This document shows positions 39,989 through 48,499 of a stretch of 64,000 nt of DNA, piece after piece (the stretch's first letter is position 1; each line of letters begins with the position of its first letter). The notes beneath the pieces were generated by a model. The model was not told the DNA's origin and did no database searches. It worked only from the letters and a program-made list of their open reading frames with translations. Both the position numbers and the translations under genes were made by a program. The DNA comes from Nitrospina sp052156635. GTDB lineage: Bacteria; Nitrospinota; Nitrospinia; Nitrospinales; Nitrospinaceae. Location: contig NZ_JBQKUO010000001.1 of assembly GCF_052156635.1 (NCBI RefSeq), positions 186,001 to 250,000 on the forward strand, written 5' to 3'.

Positions 39989-41800
39989 ATGAAGACGGCC
40001 CTCATATTCCCACCGCAGTGGTTTCCGAGTCAGCCCTACCTGGCATTGCCCACGCTCGCCGGGTATCTGAAGTCGCACGGCCACGAAGTGGACCAGTACG
40101 ACTTCAATATCGAGGGGTACGAAACTTTCCTGTCACGTCCGTACCTGGAAGAGTGCGTCGAAATCATCCGCGAGCGCCTGTCCCGGCCGGCCTACACGCC
40201 GGAAGAAAACCAGGTCAAAAACGTGTACCGTGACATCCTGTCCGATCCGGATTACCTGGAATCGATTTACTCCGGCGTGGAAGAAGCGAAAGAGGTCCTG
40301 CGAACGGAGGAATTGTTCTTCCAGTTCCCGGTGTACAAGCGGGCCTACACCACGCTGAAGATCGCGATGAAACTGATCTCGTTCGCGCACTTTCCGAGCC
40401 AGGTGGACCTGGAATCGTTCTTCATGCCGGGCAACCCGGAAGAAAACCTGAAAGGCATCGTGGGGGCCACCGCCGACCCTGTAGCCAACCCCTACCTGCG
40501 GCTGTTCGAAGACCACCTTATGCCGAGGGTGGACTGGAACGAATACGGCGTGGTGGGCATTTCCATCATCCACGTCGGGCAGGTGATCGCCGGGCTCAGT
40601 CTGGCCCGTTTGCTGCGAAAACAACACCCGCACCTGCACATCGTCATCGGCGGAAGCGTGTTCACCCGGCACATCGACATCCTCGACGACAAGCAGATCC
40701 TGTTCGATGAGTTTTTTCACAGCATCATTCTGTTTGAAGGGGAACTCCCGCTCCGCCGCCTGCTGGAGCAATTGCAATCCGGAGGATCGCTCAGCGAAGT
40801 GCCGAACCTGATCCACCTGCAGGACGGCAAAGTGGTTCACAATCCCAAAGCGGAGTCGTTGCCCTACGACCAGCTGGCGCGCCCGGATTTCGACGACATG
40901 CCGCTGGATAAATACCTGATGCCGTATCCCGTCCTGCCCTACATGGCCAGCCGCGGCTGTTACTGGGGCAAGTGCACGTTCTGCACCCACAGCCACATCT
41001 ATGATTCTTTTTACCGCAAGGAAAACGAAGCCCGCGTGGCCGAGGACATCGACTACCTCGGAAAACGGCACAACACGAAATACTTCACGTTCTCGGACGA
41101 AGCCATCTCGCCCAACGCCTTCAAGCGCATGGCCGCCGCCATCCTCAAAAACAACGTGGACATGCGCGCTCTCGGCATGCTGAAGTTCGAGGCGGACACG
41201 GTGGAAACCGAAGACCTGTTCCGGGAAATCTGCCGGGCGGGGTTCATCATGCTGTTCTATGGTCTCGAGAGCGCCAACGACCGCGTGTTGTCGATCATCG
41301 ACAAGGGATGCGACCAGAAAACCGAGCACCGCGTTCTCACCAACAGCGCCCGCGCGGGTATCTGGAACCACCTCTACCTGTTCTTCGGCTTTCCCACGGA
41401 AGAACTGGAAGAAGCGGAGGAGACCATCCGCTTCACCGTGGAAAACAGCGAGCGCGGCAGCGGGATCGTTCATTCCGTCGGCCAGTCCACCTTTTCGCTG
41501 GAAAAAGATTCCGCCATCTTCCACAACCCGAAGAAGTTCTCCATCGACCGCATTGTCCAGGACCCGGAACGCGACATGGCGATCGTCTTCGACTTCGAGA
41601 TCCAGAAAGGCATGACCCGTGACGAGGTCATGGACGTGTACGAACAGTTTGACGCCGTCCTCGATGATTGCTTCCCATCCCGCAAAATCTGGAAATACCT
41701 CTCGCGCGAGCACTTTCTGCTTTATCTCGACCGTTTCGGCCGCGAGGAAATCCTGCGCATGGCGCAGGACGAGGCCCTGACAGAAGCAGTGGAGGCCTGA
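39989..41800 (+). CDS. B12-binding radical SAM protein
   Basis: A 603-residue enzyme. The N-terminal part (about 1-270) resembles a cobalamin-binding Rossmann domain: TALIFPPQWFPSQPYLALPTLAGYLKSHGH, then VGISIIHVGQVIAGLSLARLLRKQHPHLHIVIGGS. The radical SAM domain (about 310-540) binds a 4Fe-4S cluster through C324, C329 and C332 (RGCYWGKCTFC), a Cx4Cx2C spacing instead of the usual Cx3Cx2C. It continues with FSDEAIS and FYGLESANDRVL. Enzymes of this superfamily methylate or rearrange unactivated carbons; the substrate here is unknown. I chose ATG 39989 on the family N-terminus. No RiPP precursor is obvious nearby. Confidence 0.92.
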   Translation: MKTALIFPPQWFPSQPYLALPTLAGYLKSHGHEVDQYDFNIEGYETFLSRPYLEECVEIIRERLSRPAYTPEENQVKNVYRDILSDPDYLESIYSGVEEAKEVLRTEELFFQFPVYKRAYTTLKIAMKLISFAHFPSQVDLESFFMPGNPEENLKGIVGATADPVANPYLRLFEDHLMPRVDWNEYGVVGISIIHVGQVIAGLSLARLLRKQHPHLHIVIGGSVFTRHIDILDDKQILFDEFFHSIILFEGELPLRRLLEQLQSGGSLSEVPNLIHLQDGKVVHNPKAESLPYDQLARPDFDDMPLDKYLMPYPVLPYMASRGCYWGKCTFCTHSHIYDSFYRKENEARVAEDIDYLGKRHNTKYFTFSDEAISPNAFKRMAAAILKNNVDMRALGMLKFEADTVETEDLFREICRAGFIMLFYGLESANDRVLSIIDKGCDQKTEHRVLTNSARAGIWNHLYLFFGFPTEELEEAEETIRFTVENSERGSGIVHSVGQSTFSLEKDSAIFHNPKKFSIDRIVQDPERDMAIVFDFEIQKGMTRDEVMDVYEQFDAVLDDCFPSRKIWKYLSREHFLLYLDRFGREEILRMAQDEALTEAVEA

Positions 41801-41840
41801 CTCCACAACGCCTTCCACGCCCGCCCCCCGGGTTTAGGGT

Positions 41841-41870
41841 TTGACACCCCCACGCCAGATAACCTAAAAT
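41841..41870 (+). promoter_or_regulatory. Sigma70-type promoter for the TPR gene
   Basis: TTGACA at 41841-41846 and TAAAAT at 41865-41870 with 18 bases between, 77 bases before ATG 41948. Confidence 0.6.
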
Positions 41871-41947
41871 TCAATTAAATCAGCTTTCAGGCAGTGCCGC
41901 CTATGGCGGTGGGGTCAACAGCAACCGTTCGCATAGAGGTTCCATTC

Positions 41948-43054
41948 ATGGCAGACATAGATGTCAACGAAGACTTTGATGTTGAAGAGTTTCGCAAGCG
42001 CCAGCAGGACAAAAAAGAGTCCAACTGGATGACCATGAAAATCCACCCGGAGATTTTTGAAGAGCTGGGGGTGCGCGATCCGGAGCAGATCAAGCTGGAA
42101 ACCGCCATCATGAAGAAAACCCGGCAAATCAAGAAGGAACTGCGCAACGACCCGGACAACCTCGAAAAAAAGACGGAGCTGGCCACACTGTTCATCGACG
42201 GCGGCAACTACGAAGAAGCGATCAAGGAACTGAGGGCGGTCATCAACAAGGACCCGAAGTTCGGCCGGGCCTACAAGGTACTGGGTACCGCCTACGCCCT
42301 GTCCGAGCAGGAAGATGAAGCCATCCGCGAATTGAACCGCGCCGCGGAGCTGGAACCCGACGATCCGGAAGTGTTCTTCAATCTGGGCGGCGCCTACATG
42401 TTGAAGGACTATTTCGAAAACGCGGTACGCGCTTTCCAGCGTTGCATCGAGCTGGACCCGACGGATACCACCTCCTACGCCAACCTGGCTGCGGGTTTGA
42501 ACATGCTGAAGGACCACCTGAACGAAATCCGTACGCTCAAAAAGGTATTGATGTTCGACCCGGAAAACAAGGAGCTGCGCGCGGCGCTGGGCAATGCGTA
42601 CTTTGCCAACGGCGACTTCGACGAATCGCTCACCACCCACCAGTGTGTCGTGGATCTCGATGAAAAAGATCCGCAGGCCTGGTGCAACCTTGGCAGCGCC
42701 TTCTCCGCCAAAAACATGGTGGATGAAGCCATCGATGCGTTCAAAACAGCGATGGAGCTGGACCCGGAGTTTTCCCTGCCGCACACCAACCTGGGAAGCC
42801 TCTATGCTTCGGTCAACCGTGTCGAAAGCGCCATCAAGGAATTCAAGACAGCCGTCAGCCTGAACGAAGGCGACGCCACCGCATGGCTCAACCTTTACCA
42901 GTGCTTCAAGGAAATCGGCCGTCACGAAGAGGCCACGAAAGCGCACGACAAGTACCAGGAACTCATCCGGCCGCAGGGCTCCGGTGGCACCGAAATGTCC
43001 GGTATTCCCGGTGGTGTGGCCACCACAGGGAAAACCGCCGCGGAAAAACAATAG
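41948..43054 (+). CDS. Tetratricopeptide-repeat protein
   Basis: A 368-residue soluble protein with about seven consecutive TPR units from residue 75 on: 'LATLFIDGGNYEEAIKELRAVINKDPKFGRAY', 'LGTAYALSEQEDEAIRELNRAAELEPDDPEVF', 'LGGAYMLKDYFENAVRAFQRCIELDP', 'LAAGLNMLKDHLNEIRTLKKVLMFDP', 'LGNAYFANGDFDESLTTHQCVVDLDEKDPQAW' and others. N-terminal 60 residues are acidic (MADIDVNEDFDVEEF). ATG 41948 is chosen over an upstream ATG 54 bases away on context. It is followed 23 bases later by the MidA-like methyltransferase gene, so the two likely act together. Confidence 0.92.
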   Translation: MADIDVNEDFDVEEFRKRQQDKKESNWMTMKIHPEIFEELGVRDPEQIKLETAIMKKTRQIKKELRNDPDNLEKKTELATLFIDGGNYEEAIKELRAVINKDPKFGRAYKVLGTAYALSEQEDEAIRELNRAAELEPDDPEVFFNLGGAYMLKDYFENAVRAFQRCIELDPTDTTSYANLAAGLNMLKDHLNEIRTLKKVLMFDPENKELRAALGNAYFANGDFDESLTTHQCVVDLDEKDPQAWCNLGSAFSAKNMVDEAIDAFKTAMELDPEFSLPHTNLGSLYASVNRVESAIKEFKTAVSLNEGDATAWLNLYQCFKEIGRHEEATKAHDKYQELIRPQGSGGTEMSGIPGGVATTGKTAAEKQ

Positions 43055-43077
43055 CCTTTCACCGGGTCTGACTGAGG

Positions 43078-44463
43078 ATGAATTCCGGCCATTCCGAGCT
43101 GGCCTCACTCGGCGATTTCCAGCCCGCCGATGTGTGGCAGGTGCACGTCAACCATATCTTCTACGGGACCAAAGGTCCCGGAATCCACCACCATTTCCAG
43201 ACCTACGTCAGCCGGGATCATCGTCTGGCCTACGCCCTGGCCGACCATTTCTTTAAACACTGCAAAACCCTTCCCACAGAGGTGCCTCTGCTCGTGCAGG
43301 AATGGGGCGTCGGCAACGGCAACCTCGCGGCCCGCCTGCTCGACCGGTTGAAGGACATCGACCCGGAAGGCCGCGTGTACCCGCGACTTTCGTACACACT
43401 CTGTGACTATTCACAGGAAATTTTAAACGGGGTCGAGGCCAACCCGGATTTGCAGGCGCATGCAGGGCGCTATGCCACCGCGCTCATCGACGCGCGCGAT
43501 CCGGAGGGCGCGGAACCGGGCTCGCTCACCTGGGTGCTGTCGAATGAAATCTGGGACGACCTCGCCACGCGCGTTCTGGTCAAAAGCCAGGGCACGCTGT
43601 TCGAGGAATACCTGCAACCGTTGATCGACCCCGCTGTCATCGAAGGCGACTTCGACGCCTTCGTCCAGCAATTCCAGAACGCGGACCTCGACGCGCTGAA
43701 ATCCCATCCGCCGTTTCTCGACCAGATCGTCTGGGAACGTGCCTTCCAGCGCACGGACGTCAGCGACTGGCCGTTCGGTGAAGTGGTCGACAAACACATG
43801 AAAGCCATCGACGACGACATCCCGACTCCCGTCAACGTGGGTGCGTTCGGCACGCTGGAGAAAGCGCGCCGGCTTCTGCATCCCCAGCATTCGGCGGGCT
43901 ACACCGGGTTCGATTACGGCATGCTGTCCACAGCGCATCTCAACCGGGTCGGGCGGCCGTACTTCAAGCTTTACGGCGGGCAGTACACGTCGATGGTCAA
44001 CTTCCCCCTGCTCGCCGAGGTCGGCCAGGCCGCGGGCTTTTCGCACATCGAACTGGAACCGCAGCATGCATACGTGAGCCGCAGCCTGGAAGAACCGCTG
44101 ATCAGTCTGCTGGAACTGGTGCAGAACCATCCGAAAGTGGCGGAGATGGCTCCCTGGGACGTGGATGTGCTGATGCTGGAGACCCTTCAGGCGCTCAACA
44201 CGCACTACCGCAGCCCTCATACCAGCAAGATGGATTACCCGACGCTTCCCGGTACGCCCAAGAAACAGCGCAAGCTCATCGCCCAACTGGTGAAAAACCT
44301 GAGTGCGCGTGGCGTGCCGGATACGGTAGCGTACGTGACGGAAAGCGAGGTGCGCGCCGTGGAAAAACCCCTGCGCAAACTGGGCTACCGGGAAAAAGAC
44401 ATTCAGCGGAGTTTTTCCCTGAACGATGCACCCATTCAGTTCTGCCGCCTGACCCTGCGCTGA
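43078..44463 (+). CDS. MidA/NDUFAF7-like SAM-dependent methyltransferase
   Basis: A 461-residue protein. The SAM-binding core holds QEWGVGNGNLAARLLDRL (glycine-rich loop) and CDYSQEILNGVEANP (ribose-binding acidic end of strand 2). 'LTWVLSNEIWDDLATRVLV' matches the SNEFxDxLPVxR block of the MidA family, whose members methylate an arginine on respiratory complex I subunits. The C-terminal half differs from MidA, so its target could be another protein. It is cotranscribed with the TPR gene. A bidirectional terminator follows. Confidence 0.75.
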   Translation: MNSGHSELASLGDFQPADVWQVHVNHIFYGTKGPGIHHHFQTYVSRDHRLAYALADHFFKHCKTLPTEVPLLVQEWGVGNGNLAARLLDRLKDIDPEGRVYPRLSYTLCDYSQEILNGVEANPDLQAHAGRYATALIDARDPEGAEPGSLTWVLSNEIWDDLATRVLVKSQGTLFEEYLQPLIDPAVIEGDFDAFVQQFQNADLDALKSHPPFLDQIVWERAFQRTDVSDWPFGEVVDKHMKAIDDDIPTPVNVGAFGTLEKARRLLHPQHSAGYTGFDYGMLSTAHLNRVGRPYFKLYGGQYTSMVNFPLLAEVGQAAGFSHIELEPQHAYVSRSLEEPLISLLELVQNHPKVAEMAPWDVDVLMLETLQALNTHYRSPHTSKMDYPTLPGTPKKQRKLIAQLVKNLSARGVPDTVAYVTESEVRAVEKPLRKLGYREKDIQRSFSLNDAPIQFCRLTLR

Positions 44464-44497
44464 GACCGCCGCACCCGTATCCCGCTCAACGAAAAAA

Positions 44498-44528
44498 CCC
44501 CCTCGCCCGGACGGGCAAGGGGGTTTTT
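44498..44528. terminator. Bidirectional Rho-independent terminator
   Basis: CCCCCT and GCCCG on the left (44498-44509) pair with CGGGC and AGGGGG on the right (44512-44523), interrupted by a C/A mismatch, followed by five T residues. On the other strand six T residues follow. It separates the convergent methyltransferase and NHL genes. Confidence 0.88.
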
Positions 44529-44553
44529 GGATTGCGTGTCTGGAACGATACCG

Positions 44554-46095
44554 TTATGCCGTCTCTTCTTCCAGTTCTTCCGGCGGCATTTCGTCTTCCT
44601 CGAAGAAGTCCTCGTCCTCACCCATGAGCAGTTCCGGGTCCTCGACCTCGGCGTGCAATTGGTCCTCGTCCTCTTCGGGAATTTCCACTTCGGGAATCGG
44701 CAACTCTTCCCAGATCACCACCCGCGCATTGCCGCGATCGCAGATGTAAAGGCGGCCCGAATCGTCCTCGTCCTCGGGATCCTCTTCCAGGAACAGGCCG
44801 TAGGGATCGTTCAGGGTGCAGTGCGAGGGATCACTGTTCCGGTTGAACTTGTTTTCGTAAAACGATTTCTGCCCGATAACAAAGTCGGCAGGCTGGCCGT
44901 TTTCCGTGGGCAGTTCCTTCCAGCCCAGCACACGGTTATTGCCGGAATCGGAGACGAACAGGCCTTTTCGTCCGTACACCACGTCGGTGGGGAAATACAT
45001 GCCCACCGCGTCACAGCGGTAACCGCCCTGCCCCGCGTTCACATCGCGGCTGTAAAAATTCGGCTGCCCCAGCACCAAGTCTGCCGGAACGCCATTGTGC
45101 GACGGCATTTTGTTCCAGATCAGGACACGGTTGTTGCCCTGGTCCACAACAAAAATCATTCCCGTTTCCGCGTGGTAAAACACGCCGGTGGGGAAGCTCA
45201 TCGAATCCGGGGTGACGTTATCGAAATCGCCTCGATTGGGTTCGCGTTCGTCCATATCCGACTGGCCGAGGCAGATATCCGCGTTCCAGCCGTTGTTGAA
45301 GGGAATCTTTTTCCAGATAAGGACGCGGTGGTTGTCCTTGTCGGCCACGAACACATGCTGATCGTCGCCCGAACGCACCCCGAACGGAAAAAACAACGAA
45401 CCGGAACCGACCAGACCGCGCCGGTTGGCCTCTCCGCATTCCAGGTTGTCCTGCCCCAGCACCAGGCCCGGCGCCTCACCATCATCCGAGGGCAGCCCAT
45501 TCCAGCGCAGGACGCGATGGTTGCCGCTGTCGGCAACGTACAGCTTGCCGTCGATCACTTCCATGCCCGCAGGCTGGGACAGCGTATCTTCTTCCGGTTT
45601 GCTGATGGTGAATCCGTCCAGGCTTTCATCGCCCAGCCCGGAGGTCATTTCGTCCAGGGTGGTGGTGATACCGCGGTTTTCAAGGCAGTCGGAAAAGTCT
45701 TCCTGCCCCAGCACGAAGCTGGCAGGCTCGCCGTTTTCTTCCGGAAACGTGTTCCAGCCCAGCACGCGATGATTGCCACGGTCCGCCACGAAAAGCATCT
45801 CGCCAAACTTCATGACGAATTGCGGTTCGGACAGGGTGTTGTCGCTGGGGTCGTCCGCGCCCCGGTTGGATTGACCTTCTTCAAACCCGCTCTGGCCCAG
45901 GACCATGATCGCGCCGACTTCCTTCTGGCCTGTATCGACCTCCTCGACCTCATCCACCTCGTCCAGTTCGTCTTCGGTCAGGACGTCTTCATCGATTTCC
46001 TCTTCTTCAATCTCATCGACATCGGATTCCGCCACCTCCAGAGATTCTTCTTTCTCCCGGGCTTCTTCCTCTTTTCTGGTCTGGTCGTCAGACAT
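44554..46095 (-). CDS. NHL-type protein with VLGQ repeats and acidic N-terminus
   Basis: A 513-residue protein. Residues 1-60 are acidic, Glu/Asp-rich. It then has a series of about 60-75-residue repeats, each with a 'VLGQ-x-F-x5-NRG' element (VLGQSGF, VLGQEDF, VLGQDNL, CLGQSDM, VLGQPNF, VIGQKSF) followed by 'LFVADRGNHRVLGWNTFPEENGEPAS'-like NHL strands. I count six repeats. This repeat class occurs in surface or secreted proteins elsewhere; no signal peptide is visible here. ATG 46095 is chosen because GGGAGG lies just upstream. Function unknown. Confidence 0.9.
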   Translation of the reverse strand: MSDDQTRKEEEAREKEESLEVAESDVDEIEEEEIDEDVLTEDELDEVDEVEEVDTGQKEVGAIMVLGQSGFEEGQSNRGADDPSDNTLSEPQFVMKFGEMLFVADRGNHRVLGWNTFPEENGEPASFVLGQEDFSDCLENRGITTTLDEMTSGLGDESLDGFTISKPEEDTLSQPAGMEVIDGKLYVADSGNHRVLRWNGLPSDDGEAPGLVLGQDNLECGEANRRGLVGSGSLFFPFGVRSGDDQHVFVADKDNHRVLIWKKIPFNNGWNADICLGQSDMDEREPNRGDFDNVTPDSMSFPTGVFYHAETGMIFVVDQGNNRVLIWNKMPSHNGVPADLVLGQPNFYSRDVNAGQGGYRCDAVGMYFPTDVVYGRKGLFVSDSGNNRVLGWKELPTENGQPADFVIGQKSFYENKFNRNSDPSHCTLNDPYGLFLEEDPEDEDDSGRLYICDRGNARVVIWEELPIPEVEIPEEDEDQLHAEVEDPELLMGEDEDFFEEDEMPPEELEEETA

Positions 46096-46224
46096 GGAAC
46101 CACCTCCCAAAATTCAAACGATCTCCGTAGGATCCCCGGCGCCGGATTGCCCTCCGGCAGCGCATCTCAAACGGTTCAATTATCAGGCTTTTTCTTAAAT
46201 ACATATCCTATACCAACCCATTGT

Positions 46225-47895
46225 TCAAGGCAAAACCAACCTCTGCCACATGGAAACCGTTTTACGGCCGTTGCGGTCCTTGTGCAGGCCGTCCCACACC
46301 GCAAAACCAATGAGAATGGGTTGTTTTTTATTGAACTGGATATCCCATTTGTTGAGGGATTCGATATCCCGAATAAACACCACGGTCCATTTGCCGTCTT
46401 TCCACAACCCCTTGCCACGGATATTCTGCTTGGTTTTCGGCTGGGGTGTGAGCGTGCCGAAGCCCTCTGCATTCATCTCTTCTATGGGAACCTCACGAAA
46501 CGGGTTCAGCGATTCCACGGGGTTGACCTCGCCACCGAAGATCATCACGTCCATATCCATGCCCTGACCTTCTGTGGCCTGTTCGAGTTCTTCCTTGGTC
46601 TCGATCTCTTTCTGCCAGTCAGCGCGCCATTGCCAGATATTCACCGGCTTTTCACGGTTGCCCATTCCAAAAAAGGGTTCGTTGTGCCCGTGCGTGTGCA
46701 GGAGCACATCGCCCAGCGCAAACTCCAGCGCCACCGCGTCCTTGAAATCCTGGTGGCGGCTGGATGACCGGTTCGGAACCGGGTCTTCCCACTGCACGCG
46801 GAAGGCTATCTGCTTGCCGTTGGTCACGGACTGGAACTGCACGCGGGTAATGGGATCGCGGCGTGCATTCAGCACGATCAAATGCACGTTGGTGGCAGGG
46901 ACCGGGTCCCATAATTCGCTGAACGGGTCGATGCCGATGTCGCCTTCCACCTTTTCGGATTTCAGCGTGACCTCATATTTGGCTTTGCGGTAGCGGTCTT
47001 CCTGGATCCGGGAATGCACGAACGACGCCAGGTCCCACCGCTCTTTCGAAGTGAGGTGGTTGTAGGCCTTCATGGGGGTGCCGTCGATCCCCGTGCTGAG
47101 AGTCATGAATATGTCTTCTTTATCGAAACCGAACTTGAACGTGTTGGGATTGGTCAGGTCATAAACGAACACACGGTGGTCCCATATGTCATACAGGCTG
47201 TCGGCGATGGGCCCGTCTCCCTTGAGATCCGTCCCGTGACAACGTGCACATCGCATTTCCTGAAAAATCTGGTGGCCTGCTTCGATACTCTCCCTGGTGG
47301 AGGGCGGTACCGGCCCCGGTATGACAGGTTTTTGCGGGGTTTCGTTTTTGAACCGGTTTGAAAAGGTTTTGAGGTATTCCACCACCGACCAGGTTTCATC
47401 TTCCGTCAATGCGTTTTCCCAGGCCGGCATGGCCGTACCCGGAATGCCCTTGGTGATGGTATCGAAGATGTCCTTGTCGAGAGGCAACGACCCGGTGGGC
47501 GTGGAACGGTGTTTGAACACGCCCTTTCGGAAATCGCGCGGCCACGGGTAAAGGTACGCCATCGCTTTGCCGCCGCCGTTGCCGTCTTCACCGTGACAGA
47601 AAATGCACATGTGCTTGTATACCGTCGCGCCGACGGTCACACTGCGCCCCGGGCCATGCGAATGGGAATGACCGCTTTCAGCGGAGCCGGAATGGGAATG
47701 CCCGGACTGGCCCTGCTTCATCTCCTTGGGCATCGCCTTCGGTTTTTCATTGTGCGTTTCGCCGCCGTGGGCGAGGACGAAGGTGGGTTCGCCGTGCCAG
47801 CCGAGAAGCGTCACCGCGAGAATCAGACCCAGCGCGAAGATGGATTTACTAGCGGAACAGGGGTTTGGGATCGGATAACGTGTATTTGGTTTCAT
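46225..47895 (-). CDS. Diheme cytochrome c with ethylbenzene-dehydrogenase-type heme domain
   Basis: A 556-residue exported protein. An N-terminal hydrophobic segment (about 19-42) precedes a His-rich linker (GHSHSGSAESGHSHSHG, about 65-81). Two c-type heme sites follow: CIFCH at 97-101 and CARCH at 216-220, with GTAMPAW (Met 156) and GTPMKAY as candidate axial Met loops. The C-terminal half (about 320-556) matches the EBDH gamma-subunit heme b domain (VHLIVLNARRDPITRVQF, AVALEFALGDV, WQWRADW, GKWTVVFIRDI). Nitrite-oxidising bacteria encode such proteins as nitrite-oxidoreductase gamma candidates; that role here is inference, as nxrA/nxrB are not in the window. Its start overlaps the preceding gene's end by 47 bases. 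Confidence 0.85.
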   Translation of the reverse strand: MKPNTRYPIPNPCSASKSIFALGLILAVTLLGWHGEPTFVLAHGGETHNEKPKAMPKEMKQGQSGHSHSGSAESGHSHSHGPGRSVTVGATVYKHMCIFCHGEDGNGGGKAMAYLYPWPRDFRKGVFKHRSTPTGSLPLDKDIFDTITKGIPGTAMPAWENALTEDETWSVVEYLKTFSNRFKNETPQKPVIPGPVPPSTRESIEAGHQIFQEMRCARCHGTDLKGDGPIADSLYDIWDHRVFVYDLTNPNTFKFGFDKEDIFMTLSTGIDGTPMKAYNHLTSKERWDLASFVHSRIQEDRYRKAKYEVTLKSEKVEGDIGIDPFSELWDPVPATNVHLIVLNARRDPITRVQFQSVTNGKQIAFRVQWEDPVPNRSSSRHQDFKDAVALEFALGDVLLHTHGHNEPFFGMGNREKPVNIWQWRADWQKEIETKEELEQATEGQGMDMDVMIFGGEVNPVESLNPFREVPIEEMNAEGFGTLTPQPKTKQNIRGKGLWKDGKWTVVFIRDIESLNKWDIQFNKKQPILIGFAVWDGLHKDRNGRKTVSMWQRLVLP

Positions 47896-48352
47896 TGCCG
47901 TTCAAACCGTCCTCGGCGATATCGACCCAGATGTTGAGACAATTTTTGCGGAAGTCCACGCCCAGGCAGTAAAACAGGGGATACTTCGAGGTGAAGTAAA
48001 TGACCGGGTAGGAAACATAAACGCTCAAATTATCGATCCGGGCGTTCTGGATGGCTTCTTTAATGGTTAATTCTTCACTCGCCGCTTTGCGAATGATTTT
48101 CCGGATGACCTGGTAGTCCAGCGTGCCATCCAGGTCCAGGTCGTAATAAGTGGCGATGAGACCGGGCACGCTGAGCAGTTCCCAACCACGGTACGTTGGG
48201 TCCTTCCACCCCGGTTCTACCGGGATGGGATTGTCCACCGTGGGGCGGAATCCCGGATTCTCAAACGTTTGCGCCCGTGCCGACGAGGTGACCACCAGCA
48301 ATACAGGGATCAGGGCCACTCCCGCCATCCAGATTTTGGCTCGATGCCACAT
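47849..48352 (-). CDS. Secreted hypothetical protein upstream of the diheme cytochrome
   Basis: A 167-residue protein with an N-terminal signal peptide (about 1-29, ending SSARAQ). The mature part contains TYRGWELLSVPGLIATYYDLDLDGTLDYQVIRKI, an EF-hand-like Asp-rich loop (DLDLDGTLD), and two cysteines, and ends KPLFR. I chose ATG 48352 because AAGGAG lies six bases upstream; the longest frame adds 22 residues. The overlap of 47 bases with the cytochrome gene implies cotranslation, so it is a likely periplasmic partner. No family recognised. Confidence 0.82.
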   Translation of the reverse strand: MWHRAKIWMAGVALIPVLLVVTSSARAQTFENPGFRPTVDNPIPVEPGWKDPTYRGWELLSVPGLIATYYDLDLDGTLDYQVIRKIIRKAASEELTIKEAIQNARIDNLSVYVSYPVIYFTSKYPLFYCLGVDFRKNCLNIWVDIAEDGLNGNETKYTLSDPKPLFR

Positions 48353-48400
48353 GCACACTCCTTTGCAGGAGCCCCCTTGCCTGTCTTGCACCCTGCACCA

Positions 48401-48455
48401 TTGGAAATTTAATTCCAAATTAAGGTATCACAATTCCCTAACCAATGAAACTCAA
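48401..48455 (-). promoter_or_regulatory. Probable promoter and operator for the cytochrome operon
   Basis: On the minus strand TTGAGT (48455-48450) and TGTGAT (48432-48427) are 17 bases apart. Just downstream, TTGGAA-N6-TTCCAA at 48401-48418 is a perfect inverted repeat that would straddle the start of the transcript, as an operator does. Neither hexamer is perfect. Confidence 0.4.
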
Positions 48456-48499
48456 GGATAGACGGGTCAGGAACCGCCTGATTGGGCGCGAATGGGGAC

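Noticed and set aside
40133..41818. 561-codon minus-strand frame opposite the radical SAM gene
   Set aside because: Antisense to a gene with full radical SAM motifs; composition (His/Val/Arg/Asp-rich) is typical of a shadow frame.
44527..46767. 746-codon plus-strand frame opposite the NHL and cytochrome genes
   Set aside because: It spans two real minus-strand genes and the gap between them and has no domain. The NHL repeats on the other strand are unmistakable.
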